A stretch of DNA of 64,000 bases from positions 83,410,800 to 83,474,799 of the forward strand of contig CM047815.1 in the NCBI GenBank assembly GCA_026214975.1, written 5' to 3'. A model generated the notes under the pieces. The model saw only the letters and a program-made list of their open reading frames with translations, was not told where the DNA came from and searched no databases. The translations under genes were made by a program, and so were the position numbers. Below, piece after piece: positions 44,801 through 57,515 of this stretch (position 1 is its first letter; each line of letters starts with the position of its first letter). Origin of the DNA: Gentiana macrophylla (taxonomy: Eukaryota; Streptophyta; Magnoliopsida; Gentianales; Gentianaceae).

Positions 44801-45979
44801 CCATTTTTATTATAGCTTGATTTGTTGGATTTCCTTTTCTTTAATACATTTGGACAAAGAAATGTCTTACAGTCTACTACTTTTGTGTAAAATGGCAGCT
44901 CAAGCATATTCAGACACACAACCTTAATACAATCAGTTCTAGATGGATACAGTGTTTGCATATTTGCTTATGGACAAATCTGGCTCCGGAAAACGATACA
45001 ATGGCATGTGGCATTACATTAAAAACTTACTGTGACTCCGCATACATTTGACATTTCAAAAGTCTAGATTATAACAATCCTCATTTAATATTAAAAGTTG
45101 TACTGAAACAAGCTGTAGCTTAAATTGCATATGCATGTATAATATCCAGACAGGTCCTGATTCAGCAAGTGAAGAGGACTGGGGAGTAAATTATCTGCTT
45201 TTAAACGATCTCTTCAACATCTCTCAATCAAGAGAGCACATATTCTTATGAAATTCTTGTTCAAATTGTGGAGATATACAACGAACAAGTTCGTGATTTG
45301 CTATCAAGTGATGGAACACCAAAGAAATATCCTTTTAAAGCTACTTTCTTGCCTCAAGCTTATAAATATAGCACTTATAAAATTTAAATGAGAGTTTTGG
45401 TGTTGTTTCTACCATGATAAGTAAATGTATTTCCTTGATTTATGCACACTTTGGGATTCTGTCATCTTCGCAACAAAACGGACTAGCAGTGCCGGATGCA
45501 AGCATGTATCCAGTAAAATCATCTAGTGACGTATTGGATTTAATGGATACGGGATTGAAGAACAGAGCTGTAAAGGTTCCACAGCTATGAATGAAAGAAG
45601 TAGATCACACAGGTTTTCTTGATTCTTGGCCTTTTATATTATTTCCTTTGTAGAAAAGAGATATATCATTACGTTTGAAAACTTGACAGCATTGTAGAGC
45701 ATTCATGTTCGTGGATCGATTTCAGAAAACTAATTTTTCAATGGAGTAGTCTGTGATTTAGTAGATCTAGCAGGGAAGTGAAAGAATCGATCGATCCGAG
45801 GTTACGGGTGATAGATTGTGCCAGGAAGCGCAGCATATAAACAAATCATTATCAGCATTGGGAGATGTCATTTTGCTTTAGCTCAAAGAGTCCCCTATGT
45901 TCCTTATCAAACAGCAAGCTTACTTCCAAGTCCTCCAGAGTTCTTTAGGTCAGTAAATTTGCTTTTTACTTTGATTATT
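41858..45979 (+). CDS. KIN-14 kinesin with N-terminal calponin-homology domain, 3' end lost in gap
   Basis: A plant minus-end-type microtubule motor that can also contact actin through its CH domain. Exons inferred from GT/AG sites and homology: 41858-41903 (MSLSADVFESVALSN), 41999-42154 (AKQRATIVEWLNSLLPHQSL, CH start), 42243-42353 (SPESCSENVKRFLSALDKLG), 42433-42666, 42771-42899 (LLHHVGQKFHEIFQVKQGRY), 43116-43198, 43293-43369, 43453-43543 and a long coiled-coil exon from 43614. Motor domain from about 44610: GNIRVYC, IFAYGQ then GSGKT with a base missing in the P-loop (44971-44996), EIYNEQVRDLL (45270), NERSSRSH with a shift (45590), VDLAGS (45763), HINKSLSALGDVI (45838), then SKLT and donor GTCAGT before the N gap. 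Family length is about 1,000 residues; the last third of the motor is missing. At least seven exons contain a frameshift or stop, of the same kind as the errors in the duplicated genes, so pseudogene status is not proven. Confidence 0.85.
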
Positions 45980-46079
45980 NNNNNNNNNNNNNNNNNNNNN
46001 NNNNNNNNNNNNNNNNNNNNNNNNNNNNNNNNNNNNNNNNNNNNNNNNNNNNNNNNNNNNNNNNNNNNNNNNNNNNNNN
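45980..46079. other. Assembly gap, exactly 100 N
   Basis: One hundred N, the conventional size for a gap of unknown length between contigs. It cuts the kinesin gene, and the sequence after it does not continue that gene. Confidence 0.99.
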
Positions 46080-46500
46080 CATTAGCTCACCTTTCAATCA
46101 TCAGGAAGTCCACCAATTTAATGGTTTGTTTATACTCACGAAACCCAATCACCCGAATCACAACCCGATTTGAATACCGATGATTTCAAGCTTCGTCATC
46201 ATTTTTATTCAATCAAAATTGGTAGTTTTTTCCCCATACACGTATAGTTTATGTTATCATTTCTTCACTCCTGCTAATTGGTTTGATTAATCCACAAATA
46301 AGAATAGGTCCTGACCAAATTAAAATTTGTGCAAGAAGCACAATGACATTGAAGGAAAGCCATGAAGAGAATGACAATGAACATGGGTTACAAGGTTTAA
46401 AACTCCACTAGAAGTAATGGTTTTGCTATAAAATGATGATTAGAAACAGCAAATTTTGAGATATAATATTACAAGTACATCATTATTGGTTAATTATTAA

Positions 46501-47920
46501 TTATTGTTTCATCATGTAGCATGATGTGGATAAAAAGAAGAAGAAGATGGCACAAATGATGTCCTTTTACAAACCGACCTTTCAAACGAGGTCTCTTCTC
46601 TGCGTTTAATTTCCTTACTTCATATCTTATCTTCTTTGCAAACAACCTTTTTCTTCTCTTCTCTTTATACCTTAATACTCTTGCTTCTCTTTCTCTGTCC
46701 CAACACCTATTACCTACATTTTCCCCATTCGTATCGATCCCTTCCACGTTTCCTGTAATTATTATATATGATTAACCACTTAATTAATACAAGAAACATT
46801 GTTAATTAATATAGATATATGGGATTATAATTAATTATATATACATTCATATTGAAGTGGAAAGAAGAAAGAAGAAAAAAAAAAAAGTACCATGAAATCA
46901 GGCCAGCAATCGTCAGGGGTTGAAATCGGGTTTGACACCATTAGTCCAGGGGCAAACTTGGCAATCCCATGCAGCGATGACTTGTTCATAGTTGATCTTT
47001 AGGTTTAATAATTTTTCCTTTCTTTTCCAATATTCAACATTTCAAAGTCCTCCTTGTCGGAAAATCAAAACTCATGATTCTTAAATCTTCATCTAATTCT
47101 ACAGGTATAGGAGATTTTGAATAATCGAAATCCCAGTTGAATGATTCGCTCGCAGTAGTACTGTCCATAACACCACCGCCTTCGAATTCTTGATTTTCTT
47201 CCTCGATTTTCAACAACATGTTATCTTCAAAACAATCATTACTATTATTATCAAGTAACCCTTTAATCCCACGAATCCTCTTCGATTTCGTTTCCCCAAC
47301 AAACTATTAAGCTCTTGGAGTTCGATATCATCCGTCAGAAATAAACCCCGGAATTTCCCCCATTCCGATTGCGTCGAAATCATCCTTAAATGATGTTATA
47401 TCAAAAGGTACTTCTTGACTACATATTTGATCAGTAGCAAAAGGATCAAGAACTGGAACTCGATAAAGAAGTAGATCTCTCTCCTCCTCGTTTTCATCTT
47501 CATTACTACTAATCTCTGGTACCAAATCAGCCAATGGTTTGCTTTTCTTCTGATCATCACCATCTTTATCGTGTTTGTTGTTGCTGCACCCGTCTTGATC
47601 GTGGGGTTCTGGGCTTCTTAGTGAATCCTTGATGCCAAGAACAAGAAGAAGAAGGATTAGTACGAAGAACATCATCATCAGTTAATTTGATGATGATCTG
47701 CTGCTGCTTAATATTGTTTTTCCAAGACGCGGTTTGAGTCGAACACGTTCATGGCGGCTGGCTAACAGATTGGCAGAGTGGACAGAGGTATCACAGCTCT
47801 GGCAAAGAAAAGCGTCGTCGGCTGCACAAAACCAACGAGCCCTCTTCCGTAAACAGCTATCGCAAGCTCTAGCTGTTTGCCTCCAATTATATTTGCTGTT
47901 TTTGATTGTGTACTCGTCAT
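46501..47920 (-). CDS. COL16: CONSTANS-like B-box/CCT regulator (COL16-like), copy 2
   Basis: Same gene as 15951-17369. Exon 1 runs 47920-46891 with a canonical donor ATG|GTACTT; exon 2 runs 46752-46501. The B-box is intact here ([16 protein letters not shown], the zinc ligands C-x2-C-x8-C-x7-C-x2-C-x4-H-x8-H all present), whereas copy 1 is shifted. Conversely copy 2 lacks one A just before the B-box (GGCAAACAGC versus GGCAAAACAGC), one base after DDIELQEL, one at DFPTR/EDF and one A in the CCT tail (FVKGHH instead of FVKRTS). The CCT core [20 protein letters not shown] is complete. Group III-type COL proteins act in light signalling and growth; the exact role is not inferable. Confidence 0.87.
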
Positions 47921-48053
47921 GATATATCGATGAAATTAAATGATGTTTTTCAACTAGTCAGAAATGAGGAATTTCAATATTTTTATTCCTTCTTACTCAC
48001 CAGTAGGGCAGTGAGGAGAGAAGAGCTCTAATAAGTATATCTGACTGTTCACT

Positions 48054-48054
<1 letters not shown>

Positions 48055-48080
<26 letters not shown>
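48055..48080. repeat. (TA)n microsatellite, copy 2 promoter
   Basis: Counterpart of 17503-17529, upstream of the copy 2 COL16-like start. Confidence 0.85.
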
Positions 48081-48086
<6 letters not shown>

Positions 48087-48873
48087 TTATTATTAAAAAG
48101 ACAACTTAAGAATGGAAATATATGAAAAAGACAGTCGGATATTTTATTGGGTAAAAAAACATATTTTATTTTAGTGTAATTTAAATTCTGCCGTATTCGA
48201 TTACAAAATAAATATATTTTTCGATCGATAGTCGAAAGATAAAATTAACATCATTGATTTTTCCTTTTTTCGTCATAACTTTATTTGAGCGTCTTATCAT
48301 TACGTGATATTTTTTGAAAGTTATTTTCGAGGTTATTTTTATAAAAAAACATATAAGCGATTGGGATAAGTGAAGCATTGGATTTAAAGTCGAGTTCAGC
48401 TCATGTGAAATAAGATTAGGCTAGGGTTATGAATAATAGATTTATCCTTAACAGCCAATTTATATTTCCAATCCTTTTAAACCACCACCATATATATATA
48501 TATATGTATATACTTTTAAAGCAGTGGGCGCGTTTACTGTAGGACAGATTTTGTTAGGATTCTTGGGCAGTTGCCTATACTGGTTTTTTACAATGATAAT
48601 AGACTGAGCTTCAATTGGCAGATAAGTTAGTGACATTTAGTTTGTGATTGGCTAGAAAAATGAACATAATCTTGAATTCTATTTTCTTATTGGTTGCATG
48701 TCTGTATTGAAGGATTCCCTGTAGGAGCCAATACAATACAAATGTGTGGGGGAAGCTTACCGTCTTTCTTCTTTGATGTTCTCAAAAGGAAGGACCCATC
48801 GACACAATTAAGACAACCTTGGTTTTAGCCCATTGTGATAAAATTATTCATACAAACCATCTACTTTGTGGTC

Positions 48874-48875
<2 letters not shown>

Positions 48876-48933
<58 letters not shown>
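48876..48933. repeat. (TA)n microsatellite, copy 2
   Basis: Counterpart of 18316-18372. Nearly identical length, which is unusual for independently evolving dinucleotide tracts. Confidence 0.93.
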
Positions 48934-48935
<2 letters not shown>

Positions 48936-49482
48936 CCGACTCATCTTCCTCATTCTTTATTCACTATCAAAGATATACAATCTACCTATTCATCATGTAG
49001 TTCGTACTCAATTATTTATTTATGCTTGAAGCACTATATATTGACTTGTCTAATGATTTAATCTTTATTTAAAATAATTATGTCATTACATATTTAGAAG
49101 ATTTATCATGATGAAATCTATTGATACATTCGAGTTCCATTCGAGAAAAATATGGAAATCAGGTTTTATAGGGCTATTGTTTTTAGGTTGTGTTAGGACC
49201 TAGCATTTTTTTTTCAAGTCCTTTGCATGAATTTGCACGTTTTGTGGCGTCAATCCGGTTGAATTTTTGCGTTGTGAAATGAAGCCAGGATTAGAATTAA
49301 ATTGGCGAAACACCAAGTTTTAGGTCTCAACCGTGGAAATTTCAGCGTTTTAGTGGGATTTACCTTTTTAATTTTCACGCTGGCTTCGGCTTTCATGAGC
49401 GTGGAAATTTTCAGTGTTTTGAAGGCCAACCCATATAAATTTCCGTATTGTACATACAATTTAAATGAAGGAATTCAAGAGG

Positions 49483-49590
49483 CCAATCGACGAGTGCGTC
49501 ATAATATCGCTATTATTCGTCGAGGACCCTACAAATGAGGCTCGCCCAAATAGCGCAGCGTATTATGATGCCTCTAAGCCCGTCGATTGT
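49483..49590. repeat. Hairpin, copy 2 (degraded)
   Basis: Equivalent of 18924-19030. CGTCATAATATCGCTATT faces AATAGCGCAGCGTATTATGA; the arms now mismatch at several CG-containing positions, whereas copy 1 pairs perfectly over 21 bp. Confidence 0.65.
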
Positions 49591-50679
49591 TTCTCGAATT
49601 TACGCTTACGAGGACCAGTAGATGAGTCTCGCCCCAAATAATCGAGGCATGTCACGTTGTAGTAATCCGTGATCACGGGGAAAAACAAAATTATCGATCT
49701 TGAATGATCCGGTGTGTATCCAAATCGACTCGAATGCCTTGCCTTTGTGACATTAAGTTCATCAAGTCTAGTCGTAGCCTCACAATCATAGAAATCACAC
49801 ACGATAGAGCGATTACAATTAACATAACAATTGGTTCTAAAAACTTAACTACAACCTCGTATGCATCTCATTTAGTACGCACCGTCCAACTACCTCTAGA
49901 ATCACTATTGGTTTGCTCAACTTGTCCCAAATTTACACTTGGGGTGTTAAAGTGTTTCAACTAACCGTATCTCCTTGTCCTTGTGTTTCACCTTCTTGAA
50001 TTGGTTATAACGACAACGCAACATGCACTTCACTTACTCCTTTGCACTTGTACATCTGCTGCTCAACTTGTACATCCTCATATTGAACATTCTTTTCCAC
50101 GCCTACGATTCCGCTTTGTATGCGCTAAACCACTATGTTTAAAAACCCCAACAACAGATACATTACTCATGAACGGTGCATTGGTAACCACTTGATCCAC
50201 TTCAATATCGGTTTGTGCATCACTTGTTTGCTCGTTCGTAGTACTAGATCTAAATCCTAACCATAATTCCACACAAAAAACAAGAGATATCATTGAATAC
50301 AAGATAACGCTAATACTGAGGTAACAATACTGTTATAATAATCAAACAATTATATGTTTTATTTCCAGAATACAAAGAAACATATTAAACACTGCTTAGG
50401 TAACAATAATGATACATATATGACCATAACGTCACCGCGTCATCGACATTTCAAAGTACACTACAGCGTCAAGACCACCGGCGCTGGAAATAGAACAAAA
50501 TTTAGATTTTGTTTTCTTAGCGCCTTGATGTCTCACGGCGTTGTCCTTTACTAAGACAAACATCGGGCTATGTGATGTTTCGATGTTTAACAAACATAAA
50601 TTAGGACATTGACATTATGGAGCTACACAAATTCTTGTTCAAATTTCTCACATATAAGGTAACATCGAGGCATACCGGC

Positions 50680-51170
50680 GTTCGAGAGAAACCCCAGCGT
50701 CTGGTCTTATTGACGCTTATCATCTCGATCATCTTCCCTCGCTTTACGCGTCGAACGGGTTCTTTACGGCAGAATTTATTCATCAAACAACCGTAAACTA
50801 AATAATTGCCAACACAATGTCATTCAAATTGAAGTAATAACAATAAACAATCATGACTTACGTGGTTTTAGTTGAAAGTTTGGTTCTTTTTAACTCCGAT
50901 ATAGCCTGCACCGTGTCTTTTCGTGACGTTCGAGGAGAAAACCCCAGCGTCGATCTTATTGGCGCTATCATCTCGATCATCTTCCTCACCCACCGTCGAG
51001 CGGGTTCTTTACGGCAAGAATTTATTCATCAAACAACCGTAAACTAAATAATTGCCAACACAATGTCATTCAAATTGAAGTAATAACAATAAACAATCAT
51101 GACTTACGTGGTTTTAGTTGAAAGTTTGGTTCTTTTTAACTCCGATATAGCCTCCACCAGTGCTCTTTCG
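50680..51170. repeat. 250-bp tandem duplication, copy 2
   Basis: Counterpart of 20101-20600. The two units again agree over most of their length (ATTTATTCATCAAACAACCG through CAATCATGACTTACGTGG). Confidence 0.85.
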
Positions 51171-51523
51171 GTTTCCCGACGATGCTCCTCTCTAATCAGG
51201 CAACAAAATGAAAAGAGATAGTATTTTAGGTTTTGTTTAAAAAATGGAAAATAAGTAGTGTTGGTAAGTTTTGGATTTTAGTAGTAATATAAGGTCGATT
51301 AACAATGTTAAAAGATTAAAGTGATGTTTTTTTTTTTTCTATTTTTACAAAATTAAGGGACTAAAGTGAATATTCTTAAAAGTTATACTATTGATGTAGT
51401 GCCACGAGTGATTTGGTGTCGTGTTGAAGTAAATGAAAAATACAAAGAAAAAGGTCTTAGATAGTAAATACATTGATGTCGATAGAAGCGCCCGTCTGTG
51501 AACTATTGTTAAGAAGTTGAGCT

Positions 51524-51959
51524 TGTTTGTAAATGAAGCGCAAGTATTCGATTCGATCCGAGTCTTCGGCTCGAAAAAGCTCGATTCAGGGCTCGTTTTG
51601 TGGGTTCGAACCGAGGCGAACCTTAAATTAGATATTCGGTGGTCGAGCCGAACATGTTTGAACATGTTCGGCTCGGATATCATAAATTCATATCTGATTC
51701 GAGCGAACATGATTTTTAAAACCGGGCGAACATGTTACGATTTTTTTAAAACCCGATTCGAGCGAACATGTTCGAAGCAGTTCGACATGTTCGAGCGAAC
51801 CGAGCGAGCTTTTTCCCCAAATACAGACCGAACCCAAGCCGAATAATGAAAATATAAGGCTCGGCCATTTCGAGCCGAGCCGAGCCTAATGTTCGAACAC
51901 ACCGAGCCAGGCGAACCCTGCCAGGGGTTCGGTAGGAATTCAGCTTCGTTCTGAGCCTA
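51524..51959. mobile_element. hAT-type MITE, copy 2
   Basis: Same element as 20957-21392 in the same flanking sequence. Right TSD GTTGAACT is intact (51960-51967); the left reads GTTGAGCT. Many GAGCCGAGC words have lost a C here. Confidence 0.8.
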
Positions 51960-52023
51960 GTTGAACTAGATTATAACCTTCTTGGTCGTGCAAACTTGTG
52001 CACAATCTCCCATGGATGCTATC

Positions 52024-52171
52024 GGCGGATCAACCTTTGAATAGAAGTGGCGCCTACCCTCTTAGATCAAAGAAAAATACTGGCTATTATGTATGTTGTG
52101 TATTTTTTTGTCCACTAAAAATTTACACTCACTTGCAGTCGCCCCTCATCAGGAATCCTGCGTCCGCCGCG
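52024..52171. mobile_element. 9-bp-TSD MITE, copy 2 (blurred ends)
   Basis: Counterpart of 21455-21607. Left flank GATGCTATC is intact; the right flank reads GATGCTTATC and the GC-rich ends are partly lost. Confidence 0.55.
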
Positions 52172-52229
52172 GATGCTTATCAACTAGTGTTAGTCTGATT
52201 GATTCTCCTTTCTTGCTTGATAACACGCC

Positions 52230-52988
52230 AGGGCCGGCCCTCGGTTTTAGGTTTAAAGGCAAAGTCACGAAGCGGCTTAATGTTTTTTTTTTTTTTTTTT
52301 TTAAAACATACTTATTGTTAGATATTTTTCATAAATAAATATTTTGGTTATTGTTTGCATCTGAGTTGCCGTCTGAATTAATGTTATCGCATGACGAAGC
52401 GGGGTTCGACGATACATGCATTTTCGAGCCCGATATGTACTTACCCCTTTCGTGTAAAGTGCGTCGCTTTCATCCGGTGAAGCAGTGGCAACCCTGCGAA
52501 TTTTAAATGAGAGTACCACTGATTCGTTTATGGGGTACTTGCAGGCTACCTCGCGATCGTAAGTATGCAGGACGAAAATTCATAAGTTGACAACATCATC
52601 GAAAAAACTTTGAGTGTCTCGGGTTTGATTCAAACAAGTCACCGTTTGAATCAAACACCCCTATAATATCACGAAGAAATTTTCATTTGATCAATGGTGA
52701 CAAATCGTGTGGGATGAAGCATCTCCTAAAAGACAACGTTATTAACATCCGTAAATGCATAAAATTAACAAAACTTGTTTGTATGTTTTTTTTTTTGGCC
52801 AAGTAAAATTTTTATTGGACCTTTATCGATTGGAGTAAAAAAAAATTTGGGTCTTTATCAACAAAAATTACTAACATATTATATTAGGTTAGATCGGGAT
52901 TAAAGCTCTGCGGATTTTTTTCTTTTATCGAAACACGTATCGTTGGGCTTAAGACCCGGTCCAGCAAGCATCAACTATAGGGCGGCCT
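52230..52988. mobile_element. TIR element with AGGGCCGGCCCT end, copy 2
   Basis: Here the left end is the complete palindrome AGGGCCGGCCCT; the right end is shortened (AGGGCGGCCTA). Confidence 0.5.
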
Positions 52989-53479
52989 AATTTATCACCG
53001 ACACTTAGAGTAAAGTGAATGCAATATTTGAAAATACAACTACAATACCTTTGTTTTGCGTCACTTGGTTTTAAGCGTAACAATGTCTTTCATCATCGTG
53101 CTCGAGGGTTCGTGCGCCTCGCTTGTTCATTTTCTAGACCACGATCTTTTAGGAAGTTAATGATTCTTGTATAGCATGAAATCATTTATCGTAGCTATTT
53201 GAGTTTTTCTCAGTCTTCATTTTGATTGTGTTGTCGAGCTTGGTGTGTTTGTTTAAAAGCGGTCGAGGACTTTTATCGTTAGTTTTGTTTATCGTTTACT
53301 CTTATCGAGCACTTTGTATGGTTTATTAAATATTTTGTGATCGATATGTACTTGATAATTTCTATACAAAAGTTGTTTGAGTTGGAAAAATACAATTCAA
53401 TTGCTAAATTAGGGAGGATCTTATTATGATTGATAAATAAGTAATATAAGAAATAAAACTGCAATTTGTTAACAACTCA

Positions 53480-53540
53480 TCCGCTGTAGCACTTGGCAAT
53501 TCAGATTTGATTGAATCCGGGTTCAAATCCTGGCAGCGGA
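53480..53540 (+). repeat. 61-nt tRNA-like unit 1, copy 2
   Basis: Identical in all 61 positions to 22930-22990, although the flanks differ by indels. Unit 2 at 53622-53682 is likewise unchanged. Units 3-5 (55151, 55269, 55442) each differ by one or two indels. Confidence 0.72.
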
Positions 53541-56500
53541 ATAAACTTTTTAGTTTTGGTTTTCACACTAAAATATGTACGTAATATATAAACAATAAAA
53601 CTCTAAATATAAAATAAATTGTCTGTTGCAGCTCTCGGCAATTCACACTTGATTGAATGCAGGTTCAAATCTTGGCAGTAGAATGTAATTTTTAGATGTT
53701 TTTAATCCTATATATTTTATTTTTTTAAATTGTTTTTCTTAATTATTAAAAAAGATATATGTTGTTAAACTCGTGTTTGTTTAGGTAGTGAGTTTGGTAT
53801 GATCGTTCGTTTAATAAACGAGCAAAAAATTATGTTAAAACTTGATTCGTTTATGTTACAAGCTTTTCACGGTCCTCTATTTTTAATAAATAAACCAAAA
53901 ACTATGTTCAAGTTTGACTCGTTTAAAAGACAAATTATCCACGCTCGTGATCGAGTTTGGCCCATTAAATGTTTTTTTTCCATCCACCTCGAGTTCGGCT
54001 CAAGCATTCAAACATCATTGTTCAAAAAGTATCAGAAAAACTATACAAGTATTCTATAAAATTGTATTAATTAGCTGAATTGATATATGAATTATCATTA
54101 GATGTATTAGGGTTAAGCCGTAAATTGACTCATCTATATAAGAAAAAAGGCTTGCGGACATAATCGGAGTAGTTCTGCGATAAACGAATTTTAATCGATA
54201 TAATAGTATAAACTTAAAAAACACTAAAATTCTTGCATTTGGGACATGATATATAGATGTAGGTGTTTTGGTGGAATTTTATAGACTTGAGGAATGAAAT
54301 AATCATCCACCTCCATATTAATTTAAGTTATTAGAAGGGTTGATAATTCGACACCGTATCAAGGCAGAATGTCCTTAGTTCAAACCTCTTTGATCCCAGT
54401 TATATTGGTGCGCGTGTCGGGCCTCCACGTCCTTAATATAGACACACATTTGTGGATCATATTGAGCGTATAATTAAAGTGTTAGTCATCTATCTCTCAC
54501 ACCAAAGCTTTTAGGAGAGATTTTAATTCAACAAGAAGTTATACGCTCATACTTTTTAAGTACATGATGTTCATTATTGAAACCATTATTCACACGTTTA
54601 GGGATTGTTGATGGATTATGGGGGTTTGAACTTGTATCAAAAAGATTATTCTCCTTGGCTAAAGATAAATTTATCACCGACACTTAGAGTAAGGTGAATC
54701 TGCAATATTTGAAAATACTACTACAATACCTTTGTTTGCGTCTACTTGGTTTTAAGCGTAACAATGTCTTTCATCATCGTGCGCCTCGCTTGTTCATTTT
54801 TCTAGACCACGATCTTGAGAAAGTTAATGATTCTTGTATAACATGAAATCATTTATCGTAGCTATTTGAGTTTTTCTTAGTCTTCATTTTGATTGTGTTG
54901 TCGAGCTTGGTGTGTTTGTTTTAAAACGGTACGAGGACTTTTATCGTTAGTTTTGTTTCTTATTTTACTCTTATCGAGCACTTTGTATAGTTTATTAAAT
55001 ATTTTGTGATCCGATATGTATTTGATAATTTCTAAACAAAAGTTGTTTGAGTTGGAAAAATACAATTCAATTGCTAAATTAGGGAGGATCTTATTCTGAT
55101 TGATAAAAGAAGTAATATAACACATAAAACTGCACATTATTAACAAATGATCCGCTGTAGCACTTGGCAATTCAGACTTGATTGAATCGGGTTCAAATCC
55201 TGGCAGCGGATTAATTTTTTTATTGTTTTTTACACTAAAATATATACGTTGAAAACTTGAATGAATTGTCCGTTGTAGCTCTTGCGCAATTCACACTTAA
55301 TTGAATCCAGGTTCAAATCCTGGCAGTGGAATATAATTTTTTACATGTTTTTAATCCTATATATTTTTATTTTTGTAAATTGTTTTTCATTTTTTTTTTT
55401 TTTTTTACACTAAAATATATCGTTGAAGACTTGAATGAATTGTCGTTGTAGGCTCTTGCCAATTCACACTTAATTGAATCGGGTTCAAATCCTGGCAGTG
55501 GAATATAATTTTTTACATGTTTTTAATCCTATATATTTTTATTTTTTGTAAATTGTTTTTCTTAAATATTAAAAAGGATATATGTTGTTAAGCTCGTGTT
55601 TGTTTAGGTAGGAGTTTGATTATGATCTTTTCGATTTAATACACGAGTAAAAATTATGTTAAAAGGCGATTCGTTTATGTTACAAGCTTTTCACGATCGT
55701 CTATTTTAATAAATAACCAAAAGCTATGTTGAAGTTAATTCGTTTAAAAGACAATTTATCTACGCTCTTGATCAAGTTTGGCTCATTAAATGTTTTTTCC
55801 ATCCACCTCGAGTTAGGCTCAATCATTCAAACATCATTGTTCAAAAGTATCAGAAAAACTATACAAGTATTCTAATTGATATATAGATTATCATTAGATT
55901 TATCAGGGTTAATTAAGTAAATTGACTCATCTATATAAGAAAAAAGGCTTGCGGACATAATCGGAGTAGTTCTGCGATAAACGAATTTTAACCGATATAA
56001 CAGTACAAACTTAAAAAACACTAAATTTTTTGCATTTGGGGCATGATATATAGATGTTGGTGTTTTGGTGGAATTTTACAGAATTGAGGAATGAAATAAT
56101 CATCCACCTCCATATTAATTTAAGTTATTAGAAGGGTTGATAATTCGGACACCGTGTCGGAGATGAGAATGTCTAATTTTAAACCTCTTTCTGAAAATCC
56201 CAGTTATATTGGTGCATTATGTTCGGGCCTCCCACGTCCTTAATATAGACACACATTTGTGGAGCATATTGAAGTGTACAATTAAAGTGTTAATTATCTA
56301 TCTTTCCACCAACTTAAGCTTTTAGGAGGGATGATAATTTATCTCTCCACCAACTTAAGCTTTTAGGAGGGATGATAATTCAACAAGAAGTTATACGCAC
56401 ATACTTTTCGAGTCTATGATGTTCATGTTGAAACCATTATTCACACGTTAGGGATTGTTGATGGATTATGGGGGTTTGAACTTTGTATCAAAAAGATTAT

Positions 56501-56571
56501 TCTCCTTGGCTAAAGATAAAATTATCACCGACACTTAGAGTAAAGTGAATATGCAATATTTGAAAATACTA

Positions 56572-56827
56572 CTCCCTTCGTTCCATAATAACTGAGGTAG
56601 TTGTCAAAAAATGTTCCAAAATAACTGAAGCAGAACATTTTCCAAAGCAGCATTTATTGCAAATTTTCCCTTATTTAATACTAGGGAGGAAGTTAAAAAA
56701 ACTACTACATTAATTGTATCATAGAGGTTTTTAGTGCTTTGCGATCAGAAAAGTCATGCGCGTTAAATCACTTAATATTATCGTGTTTTTTGATAAGCTG
56801 CGTCGGATAATTTAGAGCGGAGTAGAG
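56572..56827. mobile_element. Stowaway-like MITE, copy 2
   Basis: Same element and same target as 26056-26308, flanked by TA. Confidence 0.87.
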
Positions 56828-57096
56828 TACTACAATACCTTTGTTTTGCGTCACTTGGTTTTAGCATAACAATGTCTTTCATCATTGTACTCGGGGTTAT
56901 ACGCCTCGCTTGTTCATTTTCCTAGACACGATCTCTTAGGAAGTTAAGGATTCTTGTATAGCATGTAATCATTTATCGTAGCTATTTGAGTTCTTATTAG
57001 TCTTCATATTTGGCCTTCCCTAAACACGCTATACAAGAGTCTGGTTAGCAAATCGTTTTTAAGTAGACCATATATCACTTGTTTAGTGCAGCAGCT

Positions 57097-57515
57097 AAGC
57101 CAGCATCTTGATAAACCATCTGACTTTGATTGGGATTCTTGTCACACCAAAAGACGCTTTATTACTGTTTATTCTGTGTTTTTTGGGGGAATCTATTATA
57201 ACTTTGGCAATCAAAGAAACTATTGTTTGTAGGAGTTCTTCTGAAACTGAATCCAGGGCCATGGCTATAGTTACCTGTGAGTTGCAGTGTTTATCTTTCT
57301 TATCGAAGGATTTTCATGTGTCTACATCAGTTCATGTTCCTCTGATTCGTAACAATAGGAGTCCCATGTGTATGCTTGAAAAACCTATCTTCCATAAACG
57401 ACAAAGCATATGGAACTTGACTGTCACTTTGCTCGTGAAAAGTTCCACTCTAGCTTGCTCAGACCTATGCCAATGCGTACCCTTCGTCTCCCGGCTTAAG
57501 GAAGGCTAATACAAT
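57097..57515 (+). pseudogene. copia RNase H relic, copy 2
   Basis: Counterpart of 26575-27000. One extra A after CMLE extends the frame to KPIFHKRQSIWN, another RNase H-like segment (NPVFHERTKHIE in intact elements). Confidence 0.78.

Larger units (their letters stand above)
52989..57005. repeat. Tandem array, copy 2
   Basis: Counterpart of 22440-26484 with the same two full and one partial units and the MITE in the third. tRNA-like units lie at 53480-53540, 53622-53682, 55151-55210, 55269-55330 and 55442-55502. Confidence 0.9.

Noticed and set aside
45818..46183. ORF spanning the N gap
   Set aside because: It joins kinesin sequence to unrelated duplicate-start sequence through unknown bases.
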